From contig CM045729.1 of the NCBI GenBank assembly GCA_024760905.1, positions 47,047,080-47,111,079 of the forward strand: a stretch of 64,000 bases of DNA. Reading direction: 5' to 3'. This DNA comes from Plotosus lineatus (Eukaryota > Chordata > Actinopteri > Siluriformes > Plotosidae). The translations under genes were made by a program, and so were the position numbers. Shown here in pieces: positions 11,433 through 22,327 of this stretch. Position 1 is the first letter of the stretch. Each line of letters begins with the position of its first letter. Under the pieces are notes generated by a model. It made no database searches, was not told where the DNA came from, and was given only the letters and a program-made list of their open reading frames with translations.

Positions 11433-12640
11433 CAGGGTGACACAAAACATGGGAACTTTTTAACAATACAATAAAACCAAGAGTAATGGAAGAAAAATAT
11501 TTCATTAATAGTCATTGAAACCTTAAAACATGCCATTTAAGAAACAATGATAGGATTTTCATTTTTAAAAAATTACTGCCTGTAGATGGCGTCCTCCTGT
11601 ACGAATGCATTCTTTAAATCTGCTGTTAAGATTCCTCATTGACCTCTGCAACATCTAAGCTGGGATACTGTGAATTTCATCGTGAATTCTGTTTTAACTC
11701 ATCCAGAGTTCTTGGTCGAGTCATGTACACTTTACTCTTGAAATAGCCCCACAAGTAAAAAAAAAAAAAATCACAAACGGACAAATCTGGCGATCGAGGA
11801 GGTCAGGGAATGTTACCGAATCTTGAGATCACACAATTCTCGCACAGCCTCCAATGATTGCCGTGCCATGTGTGATGTCGCTCCATCCTGTTGAATCCAG
11901 GTTTCTTGAATGTGTGGAAAATTGTTCAATTCAGGTGTAATGAAGAACTGTAACATCTCCACGTAACGATTCGCAGTGACAGTGACTGAGATCCCCTGTT
12001 CATTTTCAAAAAAATAAGGTCCATTGATCCCATGTAATAAAACAGCACACCATGCTGTCACCCTACTAGCATGTAAAGGGCACGAATGAACTTCATTAGG
12101 ATTTGTGTCTGCCTAGTAAGGGTAGTTCTGCTTATTCACGTAACCTGTGAGATGAAAATGGACCTCATCTGACATCCATAACTTGCTTAGAAATTCATCA
12201 TCATTGTTTATGTTTGTTATCATTTGTTGACAAAATTCTAATCACAGCTTGTAATCATTTTCCCTCAGTTGTTGCATTATCTGCAGCTTGGATAGATGAA
12301 ATTTCAAATCTAAAGTAAGAATTCTGCAAACACTCTCTCACTTTCAACTACAGATGCATGCTTACGAATTGAACGCCATGGGCTCCGTAAGACAGACAAC
12401 ATCAATGTTCTGTGGAGTACAAGCACTTCTTGGTCGTCCTGTTGGTTTCTTCTTTAGGGCAGGTCCACTCTCTTCAAAGTTATTAATCCAACATTTTATT
12501 GCTTGTTTTGATGGAACAGCACCATGACATCATAAGTTGTAAAAACGTCAGAACTCCCTCTGTGCAGCTGTCAAACTATCAGTTTTTATAAAACATTTTT
12601 ATGGCTAACGCACGCTGTTGCCCATACCCCTGATCCATGG
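11433..12640 (-). mobile_element. Tc3-like (IS630/Tc1/mariner superfamily) transposon relic
   Basis: One end is visible at 11433 (CAGGGTGACACAAAACATGG after a TA), and a broken transposase gene lies on the minus strand. No matching inverted repeat is seen on the far side near 12640, so that end is truncated or too decayed. A poly-A interruption lies at 11757-11770. Confidence 0.75.
11700..12620 (-). pseudogene. Tc3-like DDE transposase, broken
   Basis: Read on the minus strand, an N-terminal helix-turn-helix part with KKKPTGRPRSA lies at about 12440-12480, the first catalytic region WMSDEVHFHLTGYVNKQN at about 12115-12175, and the central part VTAWCAVLLHGINGPYFFEN with WIQQDGATSHMARQSLEAVR at about 11820-12065. 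A C-terminal GYFKSKVYMTRPRTLDELK block lies at about 11700-11750. Asp in SDE and Asp in QQDGA are the expected first two catalytic residues. There are stops around 12530-12560, 12330-12360, 12240 and 12110, and a frameshift near 11815 removes the expected SPDL region. This Tc3-like type with a QQDGA-x-H motif is common in animal genomes. The domain order is clear and the gene is dead. Confidence 0.8.
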
Positions 12641-13265
12641 TTATTAAAATGGTGAAGTGTTTACTTGCTCAAGGCAGCTGTCTTGTAGTGCTGCCACTTG
12701 CTCATGTCTGCCAATACGCACTTCAAAAATTCCTGTTTTCTTGGGTCTTTGTATATTACAGTACAGTAATACAATTTTATACTGTATGTATATGTATTAT
12801 ATATAGAGCAGTAGGCAGGTCTTTTGGGCCTGTGATGAGGTTAGGCGTCCCAGCCACCACAAGTCTCCACTGTCATGTGTGCATGCCACAATACAGTCGA
12901 TAAGAGTAGGACCTGTCTACCTATGCATGTGAAGACTGGATCAGGCTGATTGCGCGTAAGAAACCACCAAATTGGTTCAGCAGACAAGAAGGTGTACCCA
13001 GCAAAGCATCGTGGAGCGCAACCAGGGCACAGTGAGACACACTGCTGACCATCCACTATATCCTGACCTATTTCTAGCTGTCTCGACTATGTCATGCCAC
13101 TGGACTCAGATAGACCGGGATGAGAAAGTGAGGCTGACGATCTACGCAACTCTCCGTCACTTCTATTGCCCAGGACATCTTGCTATTTTTTGAAGGTTCT
13201 TGGAACAGCGTGGACTGACGGAAATAAAATAATCTTACACTTAATTCAGTAAATATACTTCTCAG
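12641..13265. other. Unclassified sequence
   Basis: The part from 12840 to 13230 is more GC-rich than its surroundings and has short open frames on both strands (for example 12972-13193 plus) with no domain I recognise. It could be an unlisted repeat or non-coding DNA. Confidence 0.35.
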
Positions 13266-13545
13266 ATAATAGTCACAAGAGAGGCAGTTCACTGATCCCA
13301 CGGTTGGGGGTTCAAGCCCCACTCTCAATGGATTGTCACTGTCCCTCCAGTTCAGCTAAGTGGGATATCAAAGGCTGGCAATGTTTGTCACTATCTATGG
13401 TGATAGGCATAGTGACTTTTGTCAAGAGTAGACTGCCTAACTGTCAGTGTGTTTCTGGCCTGGGATGGCCTGGTAATCTGTCCAGGGTGTACTTTGCCCT
13501 TGTCCAGAGTCAGCCGAGATGGGCAATAGAAGTAAATGGCATCGA
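13266..13545 (+). mobile_element. SINE-Y with L2-like tail (Y2)
   Basis: The A-box region is decayed, the B box GGTTCAAGCCCC-type is present near 13310, then the Y body (GGATTGTCACTGTCCCTCC), the hinge (GTCAGTGTGTTTCTGG) and an L2-like tail (CTGTCCAGGGTGTACTTTGC, AGTCAGCCGAGATGGGC). It ends in decayed sequence. Confidence 0.8.
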
Positions 13546-13599
13546 TGTCAAATGAGCAAGGTCAAGATAACACATGAGGGACCAATCAGAGTCTCTTTC

Positions 13600-14330
13600 C
13601 CTAAACACCTAAAATGGACATTTTTGCCACAATACAACAACGTATCATCATGACCTCCTCTCCAGTATCCCTGCATAGACTTTCCCGAGTGGGCTGAGGA
13701 GTGTGATTCCACGATAATTGAAACAACTTCTGGTCCCCTTTTTTAAAAAGTGGGACTTCCACCCCGGTTTGCCAATTCAGAGATACGGCCCCCGATGACC
13801 ATGCGATTTTGCAGGATTGTGTCAACCAAGACAGTCCTACAGCATCTGGAGCCCTGAGATATTAAATGCAGATCTGATCCACCCCCGGAGCCTGCCCACT
13901 GAGGAGCTTTTTTTACTGTCTCAGTGACATCAGCTCCAGTGATGAGCACACCCCCGCCCAAACCCCCAGGATCCTCCTCCTCCATGGAGGGCATGTTGGT
14001 GGGATTGAGGAGGTCCTCAAAGTATTCTTTCCACCTCCCGACAACATCCACCAGGTGCTCACCTTCAAGCCCCGCCTCCAGGCCTGGCTCCAGGGGAGGG
14101 ACCCCGTTGACCCACATTCGGAGAAGGGAAACTATGTTCTTGGTTTCCATAGAGATCTTTTGAACTGCACTTCGTCTGGACCTTCAACTAGGATCTGTTT
14201 GCCTTGGGTGACCCTACCAGGGGCATAATGCCCCGACAACATATCTCTTAGGATCATTAGGACATGCAAACCCCTCCACCACGATAAGCTGGCGATTCTA
14301 GGAGGGGATTAACACAACAAACTAGCCATT
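13600..14330 (-). mobile_element. Rex3/RTE-like LINE fragment
   Basis: On the minus strand it reads from the linker before the reverse transcriptase into motif 1. Recognisable pieces are VVGRWKEYFEDLLNPTN (about 14030-14080), ITGADVTETVKK (about 13915-13950), and IAWSSGAVSLNWQTGVEVPL with FKKGDQ (about 13730-13800). Upstream minus-strand text, including GGGTCACCCAAGGC at about 14200-14213, matches the non-reading-frame lead of Rex3-like elements. Both ends are truncated and there are frameshifts near 13745-13825 and 13870. It differs from the R1 RTE family. The Rex3 name is from memory of the family motif order. Confidence 0.75.
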
Positions 14331-14734
14331 GGATAATAGAAAGTAGTTTAGCCTGAAGCCAGCCATTAGGGAGGATTTTAAATGTTGATGACTACTGTCT
14401 CAAAATAATGATTAGTATAATCATTGTTATGTCTGTATTTTAAATTAACTAAAGCCAGGTCCTGCAATGAAGTAATTCAAAAGTACAGAAGGAGCATTTT
14501 ACACAGTGTACAGAGCTATGTTGATTTTACACCACTCCGTAAACAGGGAAAGAACTGGTAGGTAAAAAGTTGACAAGTTGAAACTCAAGTTGAGATGGCT
14601 TTTGCTGGTTGTAGCCAAAAAAATTGCAAGTAGTACCCTGAATGTAGTGTCTGTCTATGTATGTGTGTGTTGGTTGGCTGTAGACCTAGTACAGATGCAT
14701 AAGTATCTCCATCCAAGCATGGACCTTACACCTT

Positions 14735-14735
<1 letters not shown>
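14331..14735. other. Unique sequence, nothing recognised
   Basis: No repeat or gene identified. Confidence 0.4.

Positions 14736-14810
<75 letters not shown>
14736..14810. repeat. (CA)n microsatellite
   Basis: 75 bases of pure CA repeat. Confidence 0.97.
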
Positions 14811-14814
<4 letters not shown>

Positions 14815-15040
14815 GATTCCTCTCTGTCTCGTTTTCCACATGATTTAAATACACCTCAGACTGACCACCTCTCATCAGTGGAGACAGTGTGGCCAGTGGA
14901 TGGAAAAGTTGACACACTCAGCAACTGTGCAAACAAATAGCTGGGTCTCTGGATGATTTGTACATCTTTGTGTATGTGTGCATTTCAACTTGAGGTTTAG
15001 TGGGTGGTTTCAAAATGGGAATGTATATGTTTGATTAATG

Positions 15041-15061
15041 TATATATATATATATATATTT

Positions 15062-15116
<55 letters not shown>
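15041..15116. repeat. (TA)n then (TG)n compound microsatellite
   Basis: A short TA run at 15041-15060 followed by about 50 bases of TG. Confidence 0.95.
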
Positions 15117-15119
<3 letters not shown>

Positions 15120-15244
15120 ATAGTATACTGTATTACTTAGGACTTAATATTTCTACAAGGAGAGTATATTCTGATAATTTTAATCTTGGGGAGACATTTG
15201 TATCATTCCCACAATGAAAGTTTAGTTTGAACTGCTTAAACCTA

Positions 15245-15548
15245 CTAAAATTGCAGGGAGGCTAGAGTCTATCTTAGCCGACGCTGGTGAAGGCAGAGTA
15301 CACCATAAAGAGCTTGCCAGTTCATTAGAGAACCAGCAAACACACAACCATTCATATATACATTCACACCTGGGGGTAATTTGGAACAGCCAATGTGTAT
15401 GTCTTTGGACTCTGGGAGGAAATCAGAATACCTGGAGGAAATTGACACAAAAAAAGCACAGGGAGAACAACCTTGAACCTGGGACACAAAACCAATACTT
15501 TCTTCCTATGGGGTAGACATGCTAACTGCTTTGCCACTGTACTGCTGT
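15245..15548 (-). repeat. V-SINE, antisense, nearly full length (V4)
   Basis: On the minus strand it begins with a tRNA-like head near 15545 (GTGGCAAAGCAGTTAGCATG), continues through the central V-SINE block and ends with an L2-like tail at 15250-15300. Confidence 0.8.
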
Positions 15549-15576
15549 GAAACAAGGAAAACATAAATCACAGAAA

Positions 15577-15772
15577 AACACACAACCATGCACACTCACA
15601 CCTAGGAGCCATTTAAAACAACCAGTTAGCCTAATGTGCAAGGAAACTAGTACTTGGAGAAAACACACGCTAGCACTGGGAGAACATGCAAACTCTACAC
15701 AGAAACATTCTTGTCAAGCCCGGGACTCAGACCTTCTTGCTGTAAGGCAGATGTGCTAACCACTTGGTCAGG
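15577..15772 (-). repeat. V-SINE, antisense, 3' truncated (V5)
   Basis: On the minus strand there is a head region (GTGGTTAGCACATCTGCC near 15765), the central block (GTTTGCATGTTCTCCCAGTG near 15700) and part of the body. The L2-like tail is missing. It lies directly beside V4 in the same orientation. Confidence 0.75.
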
Positions 15773-15830
15773 GAAAGAAAACAATCCTGTTGTTTTTCAG
15801 TGTGACTCACAATGTACAGTAGCTTGTGCC

Positions 15831-15998
15831 ATGGGGCACTAGTGATACAGTGGTTAAGGCTCTGGTTTACTCATCCAGAGGTCAGGGATTCAAGCCCGAG
15901 TATCATCTATCTGCCTCTGTTGGAGCCCTTAAGCAAGGCCCTTAACCCTTAATTGCACTGTTTGCTCTGGATAAGGGTGTTTGCCGAATACTATAAAT
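15831..15998 (+). repeat. tRNA-derived SINE (SINE-W)
   Basis: The A-box-like GATACAGTGGTTAAGG and B-box-like GGGATTCAAGCCC at 15835-15897 are followed by a body with AAGCAAGGCCCTTAACCC and a tail like CTCTGGATAAGGGTGTTTGC (15973-15992 region). This order is common in fish SINEs. Only one copy is in the window. Confidence 0.8.
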
Positions 15999-17868
15999 GT
16001 ACTGGTTTGGGTTAGAACTGGCATAAACAAGGGCTATAAGAGAAACAACGATGCTTTTTCACAATGTTGCTCAGAAATTAAGTCACTCTTACTTCTGGAA
16101 TTGAAGTGTTTGTGTCAGACGGATGGTGTGAACACTACATGCACCATCGGGGAGGCATTAGGCCTGATTTTTTGTGATAAACCAGGGATCTCTACAACAG
16201 GAGCTGTGTCTGTGTACATCAAAGTACCACATGTAAATGAAATATTTATATTAAACCTATTAATGAATCAACTTTTATCAGATTTTATCAGATCATGAAA
16301 GTAAATTCTGTAATGTTATATAATTTCTGAGTACTACTGTTATATAATTTCTGAGTACTGGCTATTCGATGAAAATTAGAATGAATTATTAGACTAAAAA
16401 ATATATCAAATTAATTACTTACAAAATGACTTACAAATAAATGCATAGAACTTATTTACAGAAAACACAGAGATACCATTCTTGGAGCAATCAGAAGAGA
16501 TTCTGTTCCATTCTCTATACTGTATTCCCACGCATCTCACCTGATAACTCAGACAACAGACAGCAGAAACTGGTAATAACATCGATCAGTTCTTTTCATG
16601 TCATCTATCTGCCTGGATTTGGTTGCTACACCCACAAACACAATAGTAATTTTCTACTGACAGATTTTTTCTTAAATGTGTAGGAGACATTACAGTTTTC
16701 AGTTTCAGACAAAAATCAGTATGTCAAACAATGCATTGTAGGTAATTGTAAATACCTCTATTTTGTAAAGTGTCATGAATCATCTAATAGTGGACAAACT
16801 TCTCAAAATATTACATAAGACTATCATAACTCTGCTAGAAGTGAACTGATGCTTGAACTTTAGACCATTGTTGCTGCTACTGTAAGTTATTTTTGAGATT
16901 TTTTTATTATTAGATTTATTTTTTTATTCAATAAATGTTTGTGCTTTTCTAATTGTCTCACTGTTGTATTCTTTTGTTCCTTGTTATATCTTCTTAAAAA
17001 TCATCTCATCTATAATATTGCATTATTATTGATAGTTTAGAAACTGGCTCCATGCATCAGCACAACTACCAGTTGTCTAGCTTGACTTGTGTTTAGGCAG
17101 CTGGTCAAACCAGGCTGGATTTTTCAACAGCTAATTTTGTTCCGACTTTAACTAAACTCAGCCCACAGGTTTTTTGTGGCACAAGATTCCTGGTACCATG
17201 CTATCCTTTAATTTCGGAATCTGTACATTTCCTGAAACTGTTTAAAATAGTTTTAAATAGAATAATATGACTTTTGCTATGAACCAGAATTCCATCAGTC
17301 ATTCAAGAGTTTATGGGTGGATTTTCCCCCCCCTCAGATTTATAGACACACTCTTACGCTAAGCAGCCATTACTGAGATCCCATCATGGGCTGTGGGTAT
17401 AGAGATGAACCTCCCTGTAGTTTGCACTGGGAGTTGCACTATATTATCCTGTTATAGAAACACTTCAGCCCTGAACAGTAAAATGGAGAAGTAAGGGCAA
17501 TACAGAAGTCTAAATGGAAAGAAACCACAGACGCTGGCTTGTACATATCTGTTCATTCTTGAGAACATCAGAACCACTGCATTTATCAGCAGAGCCAGTG
17601 TATTTTTTGCCTCTGAGCTGGATTGTCTGTTTGGTGTCATGTGGTTCACCACAACTTTGCAGAATTAACTTGATTAATGGCAGAAATATTCACTAGAGTG
17701 TTTGCCGTAGTGCCGTATCGTAGCATTTCCCACCACGATGCTGAGCCCCATTTATAAAACATAACTTCAAGCCGAATTAAATACGAAACAAGTCTGCAAT
17801 TCAGCTCCAATTCCAAATGCAATATTATATATACCAGTATGGTGTCTGTATATGTCTATACACATACA
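15999..17868. other. Unique AT-rich sequence, no gene recognised
   Basis: No SINE, LINE or transposon signature and no supported coding frame. An imperfect direct repeat of TTATATAATTTCTGAGTACT occurs at about 16316-16360. Confidence 0.45.
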
Positions 17869-18037
17869 CACAGGTTGACCCAATGGCACAATAAAACCTC
17901 CAATATTTAAAAAGTTAATTAAAAAAAGATAATTAAAGTAGTATTATTTGCATACATTAAAGTTTATTCAAGACTTTTTTTATATGTATCATGTTTTAAA
18001 AATGAGATCTTTCAAATGGTGGCCTTTATTGGGTATA

Positions 18038-18850
18038 CAGACGCTCCCTGACTTACGTTCATTCGTTTTACATGTGTTTTGATTTTATGTTTTTTTTTTT
18101 TTTAATTATGTCAAATTTTGAGTTTAGCGTGTTGTCTATAGTACTAGACATACCTATGTAGTGCGCTGATGTAATGATGCAATGATGCTGCATCCATTGT
18201 TTACAAACGACAGACTGAACGTGCCCCTCCTTCTTCCCAGTTCACTGCGTGTTACCCTTGTGTTAAGACATTGTCTCTGTGATCTTTGTGTTTCACTGTT
18301 TTGCGGACTTTTGTAACCCTAAGCCAATATGGTTGGTCAGAAGCGTAAGCCTACTAGTGATAGTGGTAATCAGAAAAAGCGACAAGCCATCGCATTAGAA
18401 ATGAAGATGACTATTCTCAAGAAAATTGATGCTGGTGAAAAACACATGAATGTTGCACATTTCTTCCAAATGGCTCCGTAAATGGAGCCATTTACAAGCA
18501 GCAAGATTGCATCACAGAACATATTAAAGGTTATATTTGATACTGTATTTCATATTTGATGAGTGAATTTGATTAAAATGTATCTGTTTGAAATTATTTT
18601 GCTTGAATTTAATTTATTTGAAAGTAATGTTGATATTATTTGATATATTTGATATTATTTTACAATATTATGTTTATAATAATTGATTTAAGGGTGTTTT
18701 ATGAAATACGGTAATGGTATTTATGGATGTATAGTACTGTACAGTACGAACATCATACGTCACTGGAACATACAGTAACAACTTGTGTTTTTTTTCACCT
18801 TACGTTCGGCTGTCCAGAACCTAACTAAAACGTACGTTGGGGAGCGTCTG
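18038..18850 (+). mobile_element. Family-C Tigger/pogo-like transposon (C1)
   Basis: The ends are CAGACGCTCCCTGACTTACG at the left and, inverted, CGTACGTTGGGGAGCGTCTG at the right. The target is TATA (TA duplication). Inside is a broken start of a transposase. Length is 813 bases, so most of an autonomous element is deleted. Confidence 0.85.
18329..18481 (+). pseudogene. N-terminal CENP-B-like HTH fragment of a Tigger transposase
   Basis: The frame from the ATG at 18329 gives a basic start (QKRKPTSDSGNQKKRQAIAL) and then EMKMTILKKIDAGEKHMNVA, the first half of the CENP-B-type helix-turn-helix used by Tigger/pogo transposases to bind their inverted repeats. It ends at a TAA after about 50 residues. 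A small local rearrangement at 18470-18496 makes the palindrome AAATGGCTCC...GGAGCCATTT where the C2 copy has intact sequence. No catalytic domain is present, so this cannot transpose by itself. Confidence 0.8.
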
Positions 18851-18859
18851 TATACACTT

Positions 18860-19160
18860 GGAGGTGATTTCTCAATGCTGCCATGGCTCGGGGAGTCACA
18901 TTGGGTGGAATATTGGCTGCAGAATAGTAACCCTTATGGTTGTAAGACTTTGGGGTCAGTGAGTATACAGTTATGATTTAAGGCATCCCCATGGAAAAAA
19001 TTACAAGGGGCGAGATCAGGGAACAGACCGGCCAACCGACCAACATCACCACACAACCAGATCACCCGATCCGGAGACATTTCTTGAGCATAGTGATATA
19101 CAAGCTGTGTGTGCCATAGCTGCACCATGCTGAAAATACACCGAGTTCTTGAAGCTCAAG
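18860..19160 (-). pseudogene. Tc3-like transposase C-terminal remnant
   Basis: Minus-strand text resembles the second catalytic region to the C-terminus of Tc3-like transposases: VQLWHTQLVYHYAQEM, a GDVGRLAGLFPDLAPCNFF stretch that fits the usual W-P-x-x-S-PDL-x-P-DFF block, and IPPNVTPRAMAALRNHLQV-like text at about 18865-18920. The catalytic Asp of the QQD motif seems lost. The frame changes near 18930. Identification rests on the spacing of these motifs and is less certain than the 11.7-kb copy. Confidence 0.5.
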
Positions 19161-19200
19161 GTGCCCAAATATGGTTGGGCTACCAACAGACCTTAACAAT

Positions 19201-20776
19201 TCCCTTCCTGCCTCTCAGAGTTTGATGAGTGCATATAATGATGAATAAAAAACTGCAATGAATAAAGTTTCATGTGTGAAAATAAAAAGTGAATTATTTT
19301 TAACTTTCTTCATTTATCTTTGAAATGTATTATGTACTAACAAACAGATTGTGACAACAAATGATGTATGTGTGTGTACATGCATGTGTTTTGTTTTTTG
19401 TAGTATTTAAGGAATATCTAAAGAGTGACCTCTAAGAGAAAAAAAGAGACCATTGCCCAGTGTTTGAACTTCCTCTACATTCCTGTTCACTATCTGTCTG
19501 CCTGTTCTCTTTTATTTACCTTTCTGACAGTCTCTCTTCCCATTTCTTTGTCTGAGATCCTCCTCCAATCATAGCGAGCTGAGTGCGGCATGGATCATGT
19601 AATGGAACACATCTATCACTTTGGCTGTATTTGTCCAGGCCCCGGACCAGAACTGGGTGTGGGAGAGAAGAAGGTAGAGACAGAGAGAAGGCGCAAGAGA
19701 GAGGGGAGGGGGAGGGGGGGTTATGTTAACAGGAACGTCTTTGTAAGGCGTCTGGGCATTCTGTGCCCCCAGCGCTGTGACATAAAGCCCCCTCACAATG
19801 GGGCTCCTTTCAGGAAGCAGAAGTCAGGCAAGGGAACATGGAAGGGAAATTAGTTCTTACAGCTCTTCAGTCCCACATCAAATTCACTGTCATGGCCCTC
19901 ACATAGGAGCCATACACCTACTCTGTACCAATAGACCAACCAAAGCACCACTCATCCCATCTATTTCTACATCCTATAAAAATCACTGAGCCATGATTCT
20001 TTAAACTGTTCTGATTTAAGGAGTGTCCAAATGTGGGTTAACAGCAAGTTCTGCCATTTTCAATCAGTTTTTTTTTTTTTTTTAGCCTTGTACATTTCTG
20101 CATATGAATGTTTCATCCCATCATTCCAGCGATCATTTGCAGTAAATGGATCAGGAGATAGTGATCAAGTTTTACAGTATTGGTGTCTTTCAAGTGTGGC
20201 ATGCATGTTTAGTACATTATGAGTGACTTGAGAGGCAAATGTAAATAAGGAGGCACAGAAAACTTGAGGTGGATATGCTGCATATACTTTATATGTTACA
20301 TTTCTGCTTTGTGAGCATTCAAAATGGAGATTACACAGTGCAAAAACTGATACCTAAGCACAGGATATTAGACAGAAACATGAGTGGGTGATTCCATGAC
20401 TGGAATAGTATTTGCGTCTCTCTAACATTTAAAAAAGTCTTACTCTGTATAAATAAAATTCAGGTAAACAACTTAAAGCATTATTTACAAGACTTAGAAA
20501 ACAGAATTTTTGCCTGTGCCTTTAGTTGATATTTAAATTGGTCTTCATGTCCATACTGAGTTCACATTGAATATGACATACAGAGTTATCGTGACTTACG
20601 AGTGTCTTTCATAATGAATTTTCCATGATAGGAGCTTCGATCCCACCAAAAATCTGCCCCAAGCAGATTTCTCAAGCTCTGCTGGGGAAATGGCTTTTCC
20701 TGGCAAATTAGCCTTGTATTCTGCTGCATATAATTCTCCATGCTCCGAGAATGCCTTGTGCGGTGCTTCCCAATTA
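19201..20776. other. Unique sequence; 19440-19860 may be conserved non-coding DNA
   Basis: No repeat signature. The stretch 19440-19860 has balanced composition, purine-rich and pyrimidine-rich tracts and no stable frame, which would fit a regulatory element or an untranslated exon. The minus-strand open frame at 20596-20832 has no domain I recognise and runs into the end of the family-P element. Confidence 0.4.
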
Positions 20777-20982
20777 CCGTATTTGACGTGATAAGCGCCC
20801 AGGGTGCTTAAAAAATTGGAGTGGGTGGGCACTAATTAAAATGTTACCAGCGGAGTGGAACTGTAAATACTTATTACCTTTGAGGTGGAAAACATGAATA
20901 ATGACAGAATAAAAGAGTTTTACTGGTATTTGTGTTATTCATTTTGGGGTATCAACCAAACTACTTACATGAAAGCTGAAAA

Positions 20983-21287
20983 GGTTGGGGGTTTGAGTCC
21001 CACTCTCCACAAGGTTGTCACTGTCCCCCCAAAGTGCGGCTAACTGGGCTATCAAAGGCAGGCCATGTCTCTCACTGTCTATGATGAGAGGCATGTAAAA
21101 GAACCATTGCTGACTTTCGTAAAGAGTAGGCTGCAAAGTCGTCAGCGTGTTTCTGTCCCTTGCTAAAAGGGTTGTGACAGGAAGGGCATCCGACGTAAAA
21201 ACCTCTGCCAAATCAAACATGCGAATCAGATGATTCGCTGTGGCGACTCCTGAGTGAAAGGGAAAAAGCCGAAAGGAAGACAGACAG
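20983..21287 (+). mobile_element. SINE-Y with RTE tail (Y3), 5' truncated, perfect 20-bp target duplication
   Basis: Begins just before the B box (GGTTTGAGTCCC), so the A box is absent, and runs through the Y body to the RTE tail ending in GGAAGACAGACAGAC. The target ACTTACATGAAAGCTGAAAA is perfectly duplicated at 20963-20982 and 21288-21307, so the insertion is comparatively young. The 5' truncation is typical of LINE-driven insertion. Confidence 0.92.
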
Positions 21288-21329
21288 ACTTACATGAAAG
21301 CTGAAAACAAACAGAAAATAGCATAAATT

Positions 21330-22327
21330 CTTCTTCTTCTTTTACTTTCGGCTACTCCCTTCAGGGGTCGCCACAGCAAATCATCCGCCTCCACCGCACC
21401 CTGTCCTCCGCATCTTCTTTTCTGACTCCAACGACCTTCATTTCTTCCTTCACCACATCCATAAATCTCTTTGGTCTTCCTCGAGGCCTTCTGCCTGGTA
21501 GTTCCAACCTCAGCATCCTACTGCCAATATACTCACTATCCCTCCTCTGTACATGTCCAAACCATCTCAATCTAGCCTCTCTGACTTTGTCTCCAAAACA
21601 TCTTACGTGGGCTGTCCCTCTGATATACTCATTTCTGATCCTATCCATCCTCGTTACTCCCAGAGAGAACCTCAACATTTTCATCTCTGCTACCTCCAGC
21701 TCTGCCTCCTGCCTTTTCCTCAGCGCCACTGTTTCTAAGCCATACAACATCGCTGGCCTCACCACCGTCTTGTACACTTTTCCTTTCATTCTTGCTGACA
21801 CTCTCCTATCGCACATCACACCGGACACTTTTCTCCAACCATTCCAGCCTGCCTGCACACGCTTCTTCACCTCTTTTCCACACTCTCCATTGCTCTGTAC
21901 TTATAATACTTATGTACTATATACTTATAGTACTTATGTCATCTGCAAACATAATAGTCCATGGAGATTCTTGTCTCACCTCGTCTGTCAGCCTGTCCAT
22001 CATCATAGCAAACAAGAAGGGGCTCAGAGCTGATCCTTGATGCAGTCCCACCTCCACCTTGAATTCGTCGGTCACACCGACAGCACACCTCACCACTGTC
22101 TTACATCTCTCATACATGTCCTGCACCACTTCCAACATACTTCTCTGCCACTCCAGACTTCCTCATGCAATACCACAGTTCTTCTCTTGGAACCCTGTCA
22201 TATGCTTTTTCCAGATCCACAAAGGCACAATGTAGCTCCCTCTGACCTTCTCTGTACTACTCTATTAATATCCTCAAAGCAAACATTGCATCTGTGGTGC
22301 TCTTTCTTGGCATGAAACCAAACTTTT
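21330..22327 (-). mobile_element. RTE LINE, 5' truncated and internally deleted, antisense (R2)
   Basis: On the minus strand it starts inside the reverse transcriptase and ends with GCTGTGGCGACCCCTGAAGG and a GAAGAAGAA tail at 21330. The target GCATAAATT is repeated at 21321-21329 and 22328-22336. It belongs to the R1 family and supplies the 3' end that R1 has lost. Confidence 0.9.
21361..22320 (-). pseudogene. RTE LINE reverse transcriptase C-terminal half, deleted around the active site
   Basis: Minus-strand reading: a part of motif 2 to B, including VQDMYERCKTVVRCAVGV and HQGSALSPFLFAMMMDRL (about 21985-22138), then MFADD at about 21945. The coding sequence is then lost and replaced by about 45 bases of repetitive filler (21899-21943). 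It resumes with VQAGWNGWRKVSGVMCDRRV and an uninterrupted C-terminal part of about 165 residues with LRWFGHVQRRDSEYIGSRML and KEEMKVVGVRKEDAEDRVRW (21361-21865). Upstream breaks lie near 22139 and 22190. About 200 bases after the FADD box are missing compared with R1. It cannot encode an active polymerase. Confidence 0.88.

Larger units (their letters stand above)
17871..19200 (-). mobile_element. Tc3-like transposon relic split by a family-C element
   Basis: One end is at 17871 (CAGGTTGACCCAATGGCAC), in the same style as the end at 11433. The sequence runs to 18037, is interrupted by the family-C element (18038-18850), and resumes at 18851 with transposase C-terminal remnants on the minus strand. 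The join across the insertion gives one continuous minus-strand relic. The upstream part of the transposase is missing. Confidence 0.6.

Noticed and set aside
12972..13193. 73-codon plus-strand frame in a GC-richer stretch
   Set aside because: No family recognised and the opposite strand is equally open. Listed only as unclassified sequence.
14736..14810. Regular repeats as a CRISPR array
   Set aside because: Simple CA repeat with no spacers, in an animal genome. No CRISPR array in the window.
20596..20832. 78-codon minus-strand frame as a host exon
   Set aside because: Its start lies inside the family-P transposon end and there are no splice signals or recognised domain that would support it.
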